From Gammaproteobacteria bacterium (GTDB lineage Bacteria > Pseudomonadota > Gammaproteobacteria > SURF-13), in contig QZKM01000025.1 in NCBI GenBank assembly GCA_003599485.1, positions 1 to 64,000 of the forward strand: a DNA stretch of 64,000 nt, read 5' to 3'. Numbering within the stretch: the first letter of the stretch is position 1; the number at the start of each line of letters is the position of its first letter. A program made the position numbers and the translations under genes. A model generated the notes under the pieces. The model was not told the DNA's origin and did no database searches. It was given only the letters and a program-made list of their open reading frames with translations. This document shows, piece after piece, positions 33,310 to 42,221 of the stretch.

Positions 33310-35397
33310 TTATATCTTGTACGTCTTTCTGCGCGCGAATTCCTCTTGTTTGCCCTTGTTCCATTGATCGGTCGGGCGCAAATAGCCCACGATACGCGAA
33401 TATACCTCGCAGCGGGCGCCGCATTGCGGGCAATGAGTGAATTGTCCCGCGACATAACCATGCGCGGGACAGACACTGAAAGTGGGAGTAAAGGTGAAAT
33501 AAGGCAGACGATAGCGCTCGCAAATCCTGCGCACAAGTTTTTTTATCACCTGCGGCGATTCAATCTTCTCCCCCGCGAAGATATGCAGCACGGTGCCTCC
33601 CGTGTATTTCGTCTGCAACTCGTCCTGCAAATCCAGGGCCTCAAAAAAGTCATCGGTGTAATGCACCGGCAGGTGCGTGGAATTGGTATAAAACGGCTGC
33701 GCGCCCTTCCTGTAATGTTCCTCGTTGGCGCAAATAATATCCGGAAATTTCTTTTTGTCCTTTTGCGCCAGACGATAGGCCGTGGACTCCGCCGGCGTGG
33801 CCTCAAGGTTGTAGTTGTTACCCGTTTCCCGCTGAAACTCGATGAGTGTGGCGCGCATGAAGTCGAGCATCCTGACCGCGAAGGCGTGTCCGGCCGGGCT
33901 CGCGATAGTCTCGCCCAGCAGATTCAGACAGGCCTCGTTCATGCCTACCAGGCCGATGGTGGAAAAGTGATTCTTCCAGTAGGCGCCGAAGCGTTGCTTG
34001 ATGTCGCGCAAATAGTATTTGACGTACGGATAAAGCGATTTCTCCGTAAGCCGCTCCAGGGTCTTGCGTTTGACCTCCAGGCTGTCCCTGGCGAATCGCA
34101 TCAGCCTGAGCAGGCGTTGCCTGAAATCCTCTTCATCAGCGGCGAGATAGCCGAGGCGCGGCATGTTGATGGTGACCACGCCGATCGAACCGGTGAGCGG
34201 GTTGGCGCCGAAGAAGCCCCCGCCTCTGCGCTCCAGCTGGCGCGTGTCAATTCTCAGCCGGCAGCACATCGAACGCGCGTCTTCCGGCTTCATGTCGGAA
34301 TTGATAAAGTTGGAAAAGTAGGGCACGCCGTATTTTGCCGTCATGCGCCACAGGCCCTCCAAGTCCGGGTTGTCCCAATCGAAATCCCCGGTGATATTGT
34401 AGGTGGGTATCGGGAAGGTGAATACGCGCCCTGCGGCATCGCCTTCCTGCATGACTTCGCAAAACGCCCGGTTGAACAAATTCATCTCATTCTGGAAATC
34501 CTTGTACGGCTTATCCTGCGCCACCCCGCCGATGATGACGCCTTGTCCGGCAAGATAGCCGGGGGGGCGCAAGTCCAGCGTGACATTGGTGAACGGGGTC
34601 TGAAATCCGACGCGGGTTGGCACGTTGATATTGAAGATGAATTCCTGCATCGCCTGCTTCACTTCCGCGTAGTCCAGGCTGTCATAGCGGATGAACGGGG
34701 CAAGCAAGGTGTCGAAATTGGAAAAGGCCTGCGCCCCCGCCGCCTCGCCCTGCAGGGTATAAAAGAAATTCACCACCTGCCCCAGCGCGCTGCGGAAATG
34801 CCTGGCGGGACGGCTTTCTATTTTTCCCTGCACGCCTTTGAAGCCCTGCGTCAGCAGGTCGGTGAGGTCCCATCCCACGCAGTAAACCGAGATGGCGTTG
34901 AGGTTATGGATGTGAAAGTCTCCGTCCACATAGGCCTGCCTGATCTCCGGACTGTAGACTTTATTGAGCCAATAGACCTTGCTGACTTCAGATGAAATAT
35001 AGTTGTTGAGTCCCTGCAGGGAATAGGTCATGTTGCTGTTTTCGCTCACCTGCCAATCGAGCTGCTGCAGATAATGGTCCACCAGCTCAACGTCAGCCTT
35101 GGCGATGATTTCGCGCAGCGCCGCGTGTTGCGCGCGATAGAGGATGTAGGCCTTGGCGGTGGCGTGATAGGGCGAGGACAACAGCACCTCTTCCACTGCA
35201 TCCTGGATTTCCTCCACGCTCGGCGTCCCGGCGCCCAGCTTCCGGCGTGCGGCATCCACTACCTCGGTGGTCAACGCCTCGGCGACGTCCGGACCGAATT
35301 CTCCCGTGGCCGTTCCCGCGCGCGCGATGGCGTGAGTAATTCTGGCGGAGTCAAAGGCCGTTACCGTCCCATCGCGCTTGATGACGGCTTCAAACAT
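33310..35397 (-). CDS. nrdD: Anaerobic ribonucleoside-triphosphate reductase with N-terminal ATP-cone
   Basis: ATP-cone VIKRDGTVTAFDSARITHAIARAG; C-terminal CPAHGYVAGQFTHCPQCGARCEVYSRIVGYLRP zinc/glycyl radical region. Confidence 0.97.
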   Translation of the reverse strand: MFEAVIKRDGTVTAFDSARITHAIARAGTATGEFGPDVAEALTTEVVDAARRKLGAGTPSVEEIQDAVEEVLLSSPYHATAKAYILYRAQHAALREIIAKADVELVDHYLQQLDWQVSENSNMTYSLQGLNNYISSEVSKVYWLNKVYSPEIRQAYVDGDFHIHNLNAISVYCVGWDLTDLLTQGFKGVQGKIESRPARHFRSALGQVVNFFYTLQGEAAGAQAFSNFDTLLAPFIRYDSLDYAEVKQAMQEFIFNINVPTRVGFQTPFTNVTLDLRPPGYLAGQGVIIGGVAQDKPYKDFQNEMNLFNRAFCEVMQEGDAAGRVFTFPIPTYNITGDFDWDNPDLEGLWRMTAKYGVPYFSNFINSDMKPEDARSMCCRLRIDTRQLERRGGGFFGANPLTGSIGVVTINMPRLGYLAADEEDFRQRLLRLMRFARDSLEVKRKTLERLTEKSLYPYVKYYLRDIKQRFGAYWKNHFSTIGLVGMNEACLNLLGETIASPAGHAFAVRMLDFMRATLIEFQRETGNNYNLEATPAESTAYRLAQKDKKKFPDIICANEEHYRKGAQPFYTNSTHLPVHYTDDFFEALDLQDELQTKYTGGTVLHIFAGEKIESPQVIKKLVRRICERYRLPYFTFTPTFSVCPAHGYVAGQFTHCPQCGARCEVYSRIVGYLRPTDQWNKGKQEEFARRKTYKI

Positions 35398-35437
35398 CGC
35401 TCCAGTTCACTCCTTGCGGCAACACGGCATTAACCGC

Positions 35438-35833
35438 TCACAGGCGCGGCGTCGCCTCGTGCGCGTAGGTCTTTTCACGCTGGCTTTGACAGGTGAAGCA
35501 GCGTTTGGCGGTGGGATAGACGCTGAGCCGTTCGTAGCCGATGTCGCCGCCGCAATCAATACAGGCGCCGTAGCTCAAGTCGGCCAGGCGAAGCCATGCC
35601 GCCTCAATATCGCGTATTTCCTGTATCTGCCGGTCGAAAAGGGCGGCATCCATGTCCGCCAGCATGTCCGCGACGGATTCATCGCCGATATCCAATACGC
35701 CGGAAACCAGATCGGCATAGTGTTTCTCTCCGGAGCGAATCAATTCCGCGCGTACTTCGTCACGCAGTTTGGTGAAATTGTTGTTCAACAGTTGGCGCAG
35801 ATTCTTCAACTGTGCGTTGGTCAAATTTGCCAT
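35438..35833 (-). CDS. DksA/TraR-family C4 zinc-finger protein
   Basis: YGACIDCGGDIGYERLSVYPTAKRCFTCQSQREKTYAHE. Confidence 0.93.
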   Translation of the reverse strand: MANLTNAQLKNLRQLLNNNFTKLRDEVRAELIRSGEKHYADLVSGVLDIGDESVADMLADMDAALFDRQIQEIRDIEAAWLRLADLSYGACIDCGGDIGYERLSVYPTAKRCFTCQSQREKTYAHEATPRL

Positions 35834-35892
35834 GGCTCAATATCTCCTGGTATAGACGCAGTTAAGATACCTCAAGCGCGCACAGAGCAGGT

Positions 35893-35906
35893 TTGATGTA
35901 GATCAA
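35893..35906. promoter_or_regulatory. Perfect FNR/ANR box TTGATgtagATCAA between DksA-like gene and dodecin
   Basis: Exact TTGAT-N4-ATCAA; -10-like TACACT centred 32 bp downstream (dodecin), TATCTT 33 bp away on the other strand (DksA-like). Confidence 0.85.
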
Positions 35907-35970
35907 CTTCCCTCCTGCAAATGTTTTATACACTGTCTTGGTCTTGTCCCAAGCGCAAAAGGAGGCCGTC

Positions 35971-36174
35971 ATGCCGCATATACTGAAAGTGATAGAAGTG
36001 CTCGCCGAGTCGGATAAGAGCTGGGAGGACGCCGCCGCACAGGCCGTCACCCGCGCGGCCAAAACCCTGCACGGCATCAAATCCATCTACATCAAGAATT
36101 TCGAGGCCAAGGTGGAAGGCGGCAAGATCATCGGCTACCGCATCAACGCGAATATTTCATTCGTGCTGGATTAG
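35971..36174 (+). CDS. Dodecin family flavin-binding protein
   Basis: MPHILKVIEVLAESDKSWEDAAAQAVTRAAKTLHGIKSIYIKNFEAKVEGGKIIGYRINANISFVLD; SD AAAGGAGG. Confidence 0.97.
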   Translation: MPHILKVIEVLAESDKSWEDAAAQAVTRAAKTLHGIKSIYIKNFEAKVEGGKIIGYRINANISFVLD

Positions 36175-36197
36175 CGCGAATATCCCACCGTGACCGG

Positions 36198-36836
36198 TCA
36201 GCGGCCTTGCTTGCCCTCGCGCAGAATGGCGACCACCTCCTCGTCCTCCACCTGGGGAAAGTCGAGATAAAACTGCCCCACCGCCTGGAAATACTCCGGC
36301 GTGTGCAGGCAGATCACCTCGTCGGCGTAGCCGGCAACCCTGCGCAACGTACCGGGCGGCGCCACCGGCACGGCGGCGATCAATTTCTTCGGCTTCCTGG
36401 CGCGCAGCGCGTGCAGGGCTGAAATCATCGTCGCGCCCGTAGCCAGCCCGTCGTCCACCACGATTACGATACGGCCGTGCGGGTCCGCGGGGGGATGCAC
36501 CGGGGTATATTGGGCACGGCGTTTGCGCATGGTCGCAAGCTGCGCCTGCTTCTCGCGTTCGATATATTCAGGAGTGGCGCCCGCGCTTTCGGCGTAGTCC
36601 GCGATATAGGTCCAGCCGCTTTCATCCACCGATCCGATGGCGAATTCGGGACTGCCCGGCGCACTGATTTTCCTGACCAGCACCACGTCCATCTCGCCGC
36701 CCAACTCATCGGCGATCAGTTTCGCCATAGGCCCCGCGCCGCGCGGGATGGCGAGTATTAAAGGGTTCATGCCCCGGTAATGAGCGAGTTTCTCGGCAAG
36801 AAGCCGCGCGGCTTCACTGCGGTTTTTAAATATCAT
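36198..36836 (-). CDS. Phosphoribosyltransferase domain protein
   Basis: GRIVIVVDDGLATGATMISALHALRARKPKKLIAAVPVAP PRPP-binding motif. Confidence 0.93.
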   Translation of the reverse strand: MIFKNRSEAARLLAEKLAHYRGMNPLILAIPRGAGPMAKLIADELGGEMDVVLVRKISAPGSPEFAIGSVDESGWTYIADYAESAGATPEYIEREKQAQLATMRKRRAQYTPVHPPADPHGRIVIVVDDGLATGATMISALHALRARKPKKLIAAVPVAPPGTLRRVAGYADEVICLHTPEYFQAVGQFYLDFPQVEDEEVVAILREGKQGR

Positions 36837-36871
36837 GTTATCCTCCTGTCAGGCTGACAAGGCGCACATCG

Positions 36872-37726
36872 TTACAGCACGCTGGCAAGCTGGCGGGTGA
36901 TGCTGACCACACGCACCGCGCGTGGAACCGGAGTATCGAGTGTGTCGCTCACCAAAATCCCGTCTATCGGGGCCTTGGCCAGAATGGCGCGGCTCGGTGC
37001 AGAGAAGATCGCGTGCGTCGCGGCCACCGTAATAGACTTGGCGCCCTGTCGTTTCAACAGCGCCGCGGCGGAGGCGATGGTGCGTCCGGTGTCTATCATG
37101 TCATCCACCATCAGCACCCTTTTCCCCGCTACCGGATAGCACGCCTCGCCGCGCGCGACGATATCGTGCCCAGGTCTCCGCTTGGGGATGGTGATGACGG
37201 GCAGGCCTTGCGCCACACTCTCCGCGCGCCGCCGCGCACCTTCATCGGGCGCGGCAACGATATCCGCTTTTTGCGCAACGCCGCGCCGCACCATGTCCGG
37301 CAGGCAAGTCAGCTCCGCATGGGGAGCCAGCACGGCGCGCAGCGCGGCGCTGTGCAGGTCCACAAACACCCTGCGCCGCGCGGGAATGCGGTTGACGATC
37401 CCAGCCATCATGCGCGCCAGCACCGCCTCGCCTTTTTCCGATTGACGATCCTGGCGGCTGTAGCCGAGATAGGGAATGCACAGCGTGGCGATGGCGATAC
37501 CGCTGTCCTGCAGGGCCTGCGCCAGCGCCAGCAGCTCAAACAACGAGTAAGGCGCGGGCGTGATGTTGCCCAGCAATATGACCGGGGCGGGTTTTTTTGA
37601 AAATTCAAGCCGGAAATAATATTCACCGTCGGCGAATTGCCTGACTTCATAGTTCAACAGCCGGCAACGCTTATGGCGCGCGATTTTACGCGCCAGGCGC
37701 AGGCAATTTTTTGCCGCCAGTATCAC
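36872..37726 (-). CDS. Ribose-phosphate pyrophosphokinase-like protein
   Basis: RQFADGEYYFRLEF; YLGYSRQDRQSEKGEAVLARMMAGIV; VLMVDDMIDTGRTIASAAALLKRQGAKSITVAATHAIFS. Confidence 0.93.
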   Translation of the reverse strand: MILAAKNCLRLARKIARHKRCRLLNYEVRQFADGEYYFRLEFSKKPAPVILLGNITPAPYSLFELLALAQALQDSGIAIATLCIPYLGYSRQDRQSEKGEAVLARMMAGIVNRIPARRRVFVDLHSAALRAVLAPHAELTCLPDMVRRGVAQKADIVAAPDEGARRRAESVAQGLPVITIPKRRPGHDIVARGEACYPVAGKRVLMVDDMIDTGRTIASAAALLKRQGAKSITVAATHAIFSAPSRAILAKAPIDGILVSDTLDTPVPRAVRVVSITRQLASVL

Positions 37727-37738
37727 CGTTTGAACGCC

Positions 37739-39172
37739 TCAGCCTTTGACGCACGCCCTAGGGCGCAGGAAAGCGACGCGCCGGGCGAGACCGGCCTTTT
37801 CCGTCGCCTCGGCCACCAGGTCCACGTCCTTATACGCGCCCGGCGCCTCTTCCGCCGCGCCGCGCATGGAACGGGTGCGGATCAGGATGCCGCGCTCTGC
37901 CAGCTCGTCAATCAGCTCGCGTCCGCGCCAATGACGCAGCGCCTGATGGCGGCTCATGGAACGCCCCGCCCCGTGGCTGGCGGAAGAGTAGGCCTTGATC
38001 TCGCTCTCCGCCGTGCCCGCCAGCACGTAGGAGCCGGTGCCCATGCTGCCGCCGATGATGACCGGCTGCCCTGTGTTGCGATAGCGTTCGGGAATGGCGG
38101 GGTGCCCGGGGCCGAAGGCGCGCGTCGCGCCCTTGCGGTGCACGTGCAGCATGCGCTGCCTGCCGTTCACTTTATGCTGCTCCACCTTGCAGGTGTTGTG
38201 CGATATATCAAACAGCGTTTCCAGCATGGCATCGGGCAGCACGCGCGCGAATACCTCGCGCGTGAGGTGCGTAAGGATTTGGCGGTTGGCGAGCGCGCAA
38301 TTGATGGCGGCGTTCATGGCGCCGATGTACTCTTGCCCTTCGGGCGACAGGATCGGCGCGCAGGCCAGTTCGCGATCCGGCAGGGAAATTCCCAGACGCG
38401 CGGCGGCCTTGGCGAGCGAAACCAGATATTCGGTGCCGATCTGATGCCCCAGTCCGCGCGAGCCGCAGTGGATGGACACCACGATCTGGCCTTCGCGCAG
38501 ACCAAAAGCCTGCGCGGCCGGCTGGTCGTAAACACGTTCCACCACCTGCACCTCCAGATAGTGGTTGCCCGACCCCAGCGTGCCCATCTCGCCGCGCTGG
38601 CGCTTCTTGGCGTGATCCGAGACATTCTCCGCCACGGCGCCCGCCACGCAGCCGTTTTCTTCCACATAGTCCAGGTCTTCCGGCACGCCATAGCCCTGAT
38701 TGACCGCCCATTGCGCGCCGCCTTGCAACACTTTATCCAGCTGCGCCGGGGCGAGCTTGAGCCGCCCTTCTTCGCCCACGCCCGCCGGGATAGTGTGATA
38801 CAGGGCGTCGGCCAGGTCCTTTAACCTGGGCGTGACCGCGGGCAGATCGAGATTGGTGCGCAGACAACGGATGCCGCAGGAAATGTCGAAACCCACGCCG
38901 CCCGCGGAGATGATGCCGCCCTGCTCGGCGTCAAACGCCGCCACGCCGCCGATGGGGAAGCCATAACCCCAGTGCGCGTCCGGCATGGTCATCGCGGCGC
39001 CCACCAGACCGGGCAGCTTGGCGACGTTGGTGATCTGCTCCAGCACCTTATCGTCCATGCTGGCCAGCAGCGGCTCGCTGCCATACAGACATACCGGCGC
39101 GCGCTGCTCGCCGGCGGCGAGCGGCACGCTCCAGCGGTAGTCGTCTATTTTCTCCAAGCGCCGTATATCCAT
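37739..39172 (-). CDS. rtcB: RNA-splicing ligase RtcB
   Basis: MPDAHWGYGFPIGGVAAFDAEQGGIISAGGVGFDISCGIRCLRTN; SIHCGSRGLGHQIGTEY; SHGAGRSMSRHQA. Confidence 0.97.
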   Translation of the reverse strand: MDIRRLEKIDDYRWSVPLAAGEQRAPVCLYGSEPLLASMDDKVLEQITNVAKLPGLVGAAMTMPDAHWGYGFPIGGVAAFDAEQGGIISAGGVGFDISCGIRCLRTNLDLPAVTPRLKDLADALYHTIPAGVGEEGRLKLAPAQLDKVLQGGAQWAVNQGYGVPEDLDYVEENGCVAGAVAENVSDHAKKRQRGEMGTLGSGNHYLEVQVVERVYDQPAAQAFGLREGQIVVSIHCGSRGLGHQIGTEYLVSLAKAAARLGISLPDRELACAPILSPEGQEYIGAMNAAINCALANRQILTHLTREVFARVLPDAMLETLFDISHNTCKVEQHKVNGRQRMLHVHRKGATRAFGPGHPAIPERYRNTGQPVIIGGSMGTGSYVLAGTAESEIKAYSSASHGAGRSMSRHQALRHWRGRELIDELAERGILIRTRSMRGAAEEAPGAYKDVDLVAEATEKAGLARRVAFLRPRACVKG

Positions 39173-39181
39173 ATGCGTTTT

Positions 39182-39589
39182 TCAAACATCCACCACGCAG
39201 CGCGCCTCCCAGCGTCCGTTGTTGCGCGTAACCGAGAGCATGGTGAGCGTCGCTCCTTTTACCTCCACGCCCCGCTCCAAATCCTCGCGCCACGGCTCGC
39301 CCCAGGCCTGCGCCTGCCATTGCTCGCCCTGCTTGTGCAATTCAAAACGCCCCAATGCCAGACCCTGAGTCTGCGCCTCAGTGAGCAGGCGATTCAGCCA
39401 GGTGACCAACGCCAGCTCGGTGTCGGACTCGGTGAAGCTGAATTCGATGCGCTGCGCATCGCGTACCAAGGCGGTGTCCGCCATGACGGCAAACATCGCT
39501 TGCGCGGCCGCGACAAAGGCTTCTTCCACCGTTTCCCCGTAACCGGTAATGCCGATATCGGCCTCGTGGTCAAAATAGGCGTAATTCAT
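39182..39589 (-). CDS. Archease
   Basis: MNYAYFDHEADIGITGYGETVEEAFVAAAQAMFAVMAD... GVEVKGATLTMLSV.NN.RWEARCVVDV; adjacent to rtcB. Confidence 0.95.
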   Translation of the reverse strand: MNYAYFDHEADIGITGYGETVEEAFVAAAQAMFAVMADTALVRDAQRIEFSFTESDTELALVTWLNRLLTEAQTQGLALGRFELHKQGEQWQAQAWGEPWREDLERGVEVKGATLTMLSVTRNNGRWEARCVVDV

Positions 39590-39628
39590 TCCAAGATTAA
39601 CCCTAGCACAGCCACGCCCGGTATTTGT

Positions 39629-39642
39629 TTGATCTAGCGCAA
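39629..39642. promoter_or_regulatory. FNR/ANR-like box TTGATctagCGCAA between archease-rtcB and hypC
   Basis: Same 14-mer as at 28227-28240; divergent intergenic location. Confidence 0.65.
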
Positions 39643-39717
39643 AGCAGGGCAACAATGACTGGCGAGACAGACAAACGCGCTATAGAATTGAAAGCACGCG
39701 CCCTACTGGAGAGCCGC

Positions 39718-39963
39718 ATGTGCCTGGCGATTCCCATGCAGATCATGGACATTCACGCGCACACCGCGCGTTGCAACGCCAACGGCGTGGAGCGTTCAGT
39801 GAACCTTTTTCTGATGCAGGAAACACCGCTCGCGGCGGGCGATTTCGTGATGGTGCACGTGGGCTACGCCATCCAGAAAATCACTCCGCATGAGGCGCGC
39901 TCGGCGTGGCAGCTTTACGATGAGATGCAGTCCGCGGAGCGGGAGGGCGGTTCTCATGCATGA
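39718..39963 (+). CDS. hypC: Hydrogenase maturation chaperone HypC
   Basis: MCLAIPMQIMDIHAHTARCNANGVERSVNLFLM (MCLAxP motif). Confidence 0.97.
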   Translation: MCLAIPMQIMDIHAHTARCNANGVERSVNLFLMQETPLAAGDFVMVHVGYAIQKITPHEARSAWQLYDEMQSAEREGGSHA

Positions 39964-40342
39964 ACTGTCCATCTGCCAATCACTCATCAGGCAAGTCGAG
40001 ACGCTGGCGAAACAGCACCGGGCGCGGGCGATTGCGCGCGTCACCGTGCAAATCGGCCCGCTCTCAGGCGTGGCGCCTGAACTGCTGGAACAGGCCTTTT
40101 ACGCGGCGCGCGCGGGCACGCTGGCTGAAGCGGCGCGCCTGACAACGCTGCACGCGCCGGTCCGCGTGCGCTGCGAGCAGTGCGGCGCGGAAAGCGCGGC
40201 GGCGATCCAGCATCTCACCTGCGCCCGGTGCGGCGGCTGGCGCACACAACTCATCAGCGGTAACGAAATGCAATTGGTGAGCGTGGAACTCGTGGGCGGC
40301 GATCACGCCCCCTCAAAACAGGAGGAAACGGCTTATGTGTAA
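39956..40342 (+). CDS. hypA: Hydrogenase nickel incorporation protein HypA
   Basis: MHELSICQSLIRQVETLAKQH; two CxxC (CEQCG, CARCG). Confidence 0.97.
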   Translation: MHELSICQSLIRQVETLAKQHRARAIARVTVQIGPLSGVAPELLEQAFYAARAGTLAEAARLTTLHAPVRVRCEQCGAESAAAIQHLTCARCGGWRTQLISGNEMQLVSVELVGGDHAPSKQEETAYV

Positions 40343-41114
40343 TACCTGCGGATGCGCCGTCACGCCAGCCGGTCGAGGCCTCATCTATCGGCCCATCGAG
40401 ACGGAGACTCATGTCCTTTCCACACTCAATCATCTGCTCGCGGAGAACAACACGCAAGCCGCGCACAACCGCGCGCATTTCGGCGCTCACGGCGTGCTGG
40501 CCGTGAATCTGATGTCCTCACCCGGCGCGGGCAAGACGGCGCTGCTGGAAGCGACCATCGAAGCGCTGCGCGATCAAATGCGGCTTGCCGTGATCGAGGG
40601 CGACCTGGAAACGGAAAACGACGCCGAACGCATCCGCGCTCGGGGCGTACCGGCGGTGCAGATCACCACCGGCGCCGCTTGTCACCTGGACGCGCACATG
40701 GTGCATCGCGCACTGCATCAAATTGATCTGGCCGGGATTGACATCGTATTCATCGAAAACGTCGGCAACCTGGTGTGCCCGGCGGGCTTTGATCTGGGCC
40801 AGCACCGCAACGTGGTGTTGCTCTCGGTCACCGAGGGAGACGACAAACCGGCCAAGTATCCGGTGATGTTCCGCGCCGCGGACCTGGTGCTGCTGACCAA
40901 AACCGATCTGCTGCCGCATCTGGATGATTTCGACCCGGCGCAGGCGGAGCGGCGCCTGCGCCAGCTCGCCAATCCCGCGCCGCTGTGGCCGCTCTCCTCC
41001 AAAAAAATGACCGGCCTCGAACCCTGGCTTGATTGGCTGCGCGGACATGCGCGCAAAGCGTCCGCTCCGGCTCATTCCGGCGTTGAGTTTTCCGCCGCGC
41101 TCAACCACGCATGA
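40335..41114 (+). CDS. hypB: Hydrogenase nickel incorporation GTPase HypB
   Basis: MCNTCGCAV; VNLMSSPGAGKTALLEATI; IENVGNLVCPA. No His-rich nickel-storage stretch. Confidence 0.97.
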   Translation: MCNTCGCAVTPAGRGLIYRPIETETHVLSTLNHLLAENNTQAAHNRAHFGAHGVLAVNLMSSPGAGKTALLEATIEALRDQMRLAVIEGDLETENDAERIRARGVPAVQITTGAACHLDAHMVHRALHQIDLAGIDIVFIENVGNLVCPAGFDLGQHRNVVLLSVTEGDDKPAKYPVMFRAADLVLLTKTDLLPHLDDFDPAQAERRLRQLANPAPLWPLSSKKMTGLEPWLDWLRGHARKASAPAHSGVEFSAALNHA

Positions 41115-42217
41115 CCCCCCTCTCCGCCCAGGCCTGGCTGGAAAAAATCCGCGCACTGCCGCTGCACCGTAAGGTGCGCATCATGAACGTATGCGGCGGA
41201 CATGAGCGCACCATCACGCTGAGCGGATTGCGTCACGCGCTTCCCTCCGACATCGAACTTATCCCTGGCCCGGGTTGCCCGGTGTGCGTATGTCCCGAGG
41301 AAGACGTGTACGAGGCCATCCAGCTTGCGCGCAAGAAAAATGTCATCGTGTGCGCCTTCGGCGACATGCTGCGCGTGCCGGTAAACGCGCCCAAGGGAGA
41401 CATCCGTTCCCTGGAACAGGCCAGGGCCGCGGGCGCCGACGTCCGCCCCGTTGCCTCGCCCGCCGAGGTGGTGCAAATCGCCTGTGACAATCCACGGCGC
41501 GCGGTCGTGTTCTTCGCCGCTGGATTCGAGACCACCATGGCGCCGGTGGCCGCGATGCTGGCGCAGGGCACGCCGGACAATCTGTTCCTGTTGCTCTCCG
41601 GACGGCTGACCTGGCCCGCGGTGGCGATGCTGCTTGCCGGAGGCAGACCCGGCTTCGACGCGCTCATCGCGCCCGGCCACGTATCCACCATCATGGGGCC
41701 TGAGGAATGGCGCTTCGTGGCGGATAAACATCGTATCCCCGCCGCGATTGGCGGCTTCACGCCCGAAACGCTGCTCGCCGCGATTTATTCCACGCTGCGC
41801 CAGATCGGCGAGGGTGAATGTTTTCTCGACAATTGTTATCCCGAAGTGGTGTTGCCGGGCGGCAACAGCGGCGCGCAAAGATATATTGCCGAAACCATGC
41901 ACGTGACTGACGCCATGTGGCGCGGAATCGACATGATTCCCGCATCGGGATTTGCGCTTAAAGAGCACCTTCTGGAAAAAGACGCGCGCCGGCGTTTTTC
42001 CTCCCGTTCCGACACCACCCGCAAACGCATGGGTGAAATGCCGCCCGGCTGCGACTGCGCCAAGGTGGTGCTGGGCAGGATTTATCCGAACGCGTGCAAA
42101 CTCTACGGCCGCGCCTGCACGCCGCGCACCCCCGTCGGCCCGTGCATGGTCTCCGACGAAGGGGCCTGCCGCATCTGGTGGGCGGGCGGCGCGCGCACTG
42201 AAACCGAAACGGTGTAA
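41111..42217 (+). CDS. hypD: Hydrogenase formation protein HypD
   Basis: MNVCGGHERTITLSGLRHALP; PGPGCPVC; FAAGFETTMAP. Confidence 0.97.
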   Translation: MTPLSAQAWLEKIRALPLHRKVRIMNVCGGHERTITLSGLRHALPSDIELIPGPGCPVCVCPEEDVYEAIQLARKKNVIVCAFGDMLRVPVNAPKGDIRSLEQARAAGADVRPVASPAEVVQIACDNPRRAVVFFAAGFETTMAPVAAMLAQGTPDNLFLLLSGRLTWPAVAMLLAGGRPGFDALIAPGHVSTIMGPEEWRFVADKHRIPAAIGGFTPETLLAAIYSTLRQIGEGECFLDNCYPEVVLPGGNSGAQRYIAETMHVTDAMWRGIDMIPASGFALKEHLLEKDARRRFSSRSDTTRKRMGEMPPGCDCAKVVLGRIYPNACKLYGRACTPRTPVGPCMVSDEGACRIWWAGGARTETETV

Positions 42218-42221
42218 GGGC

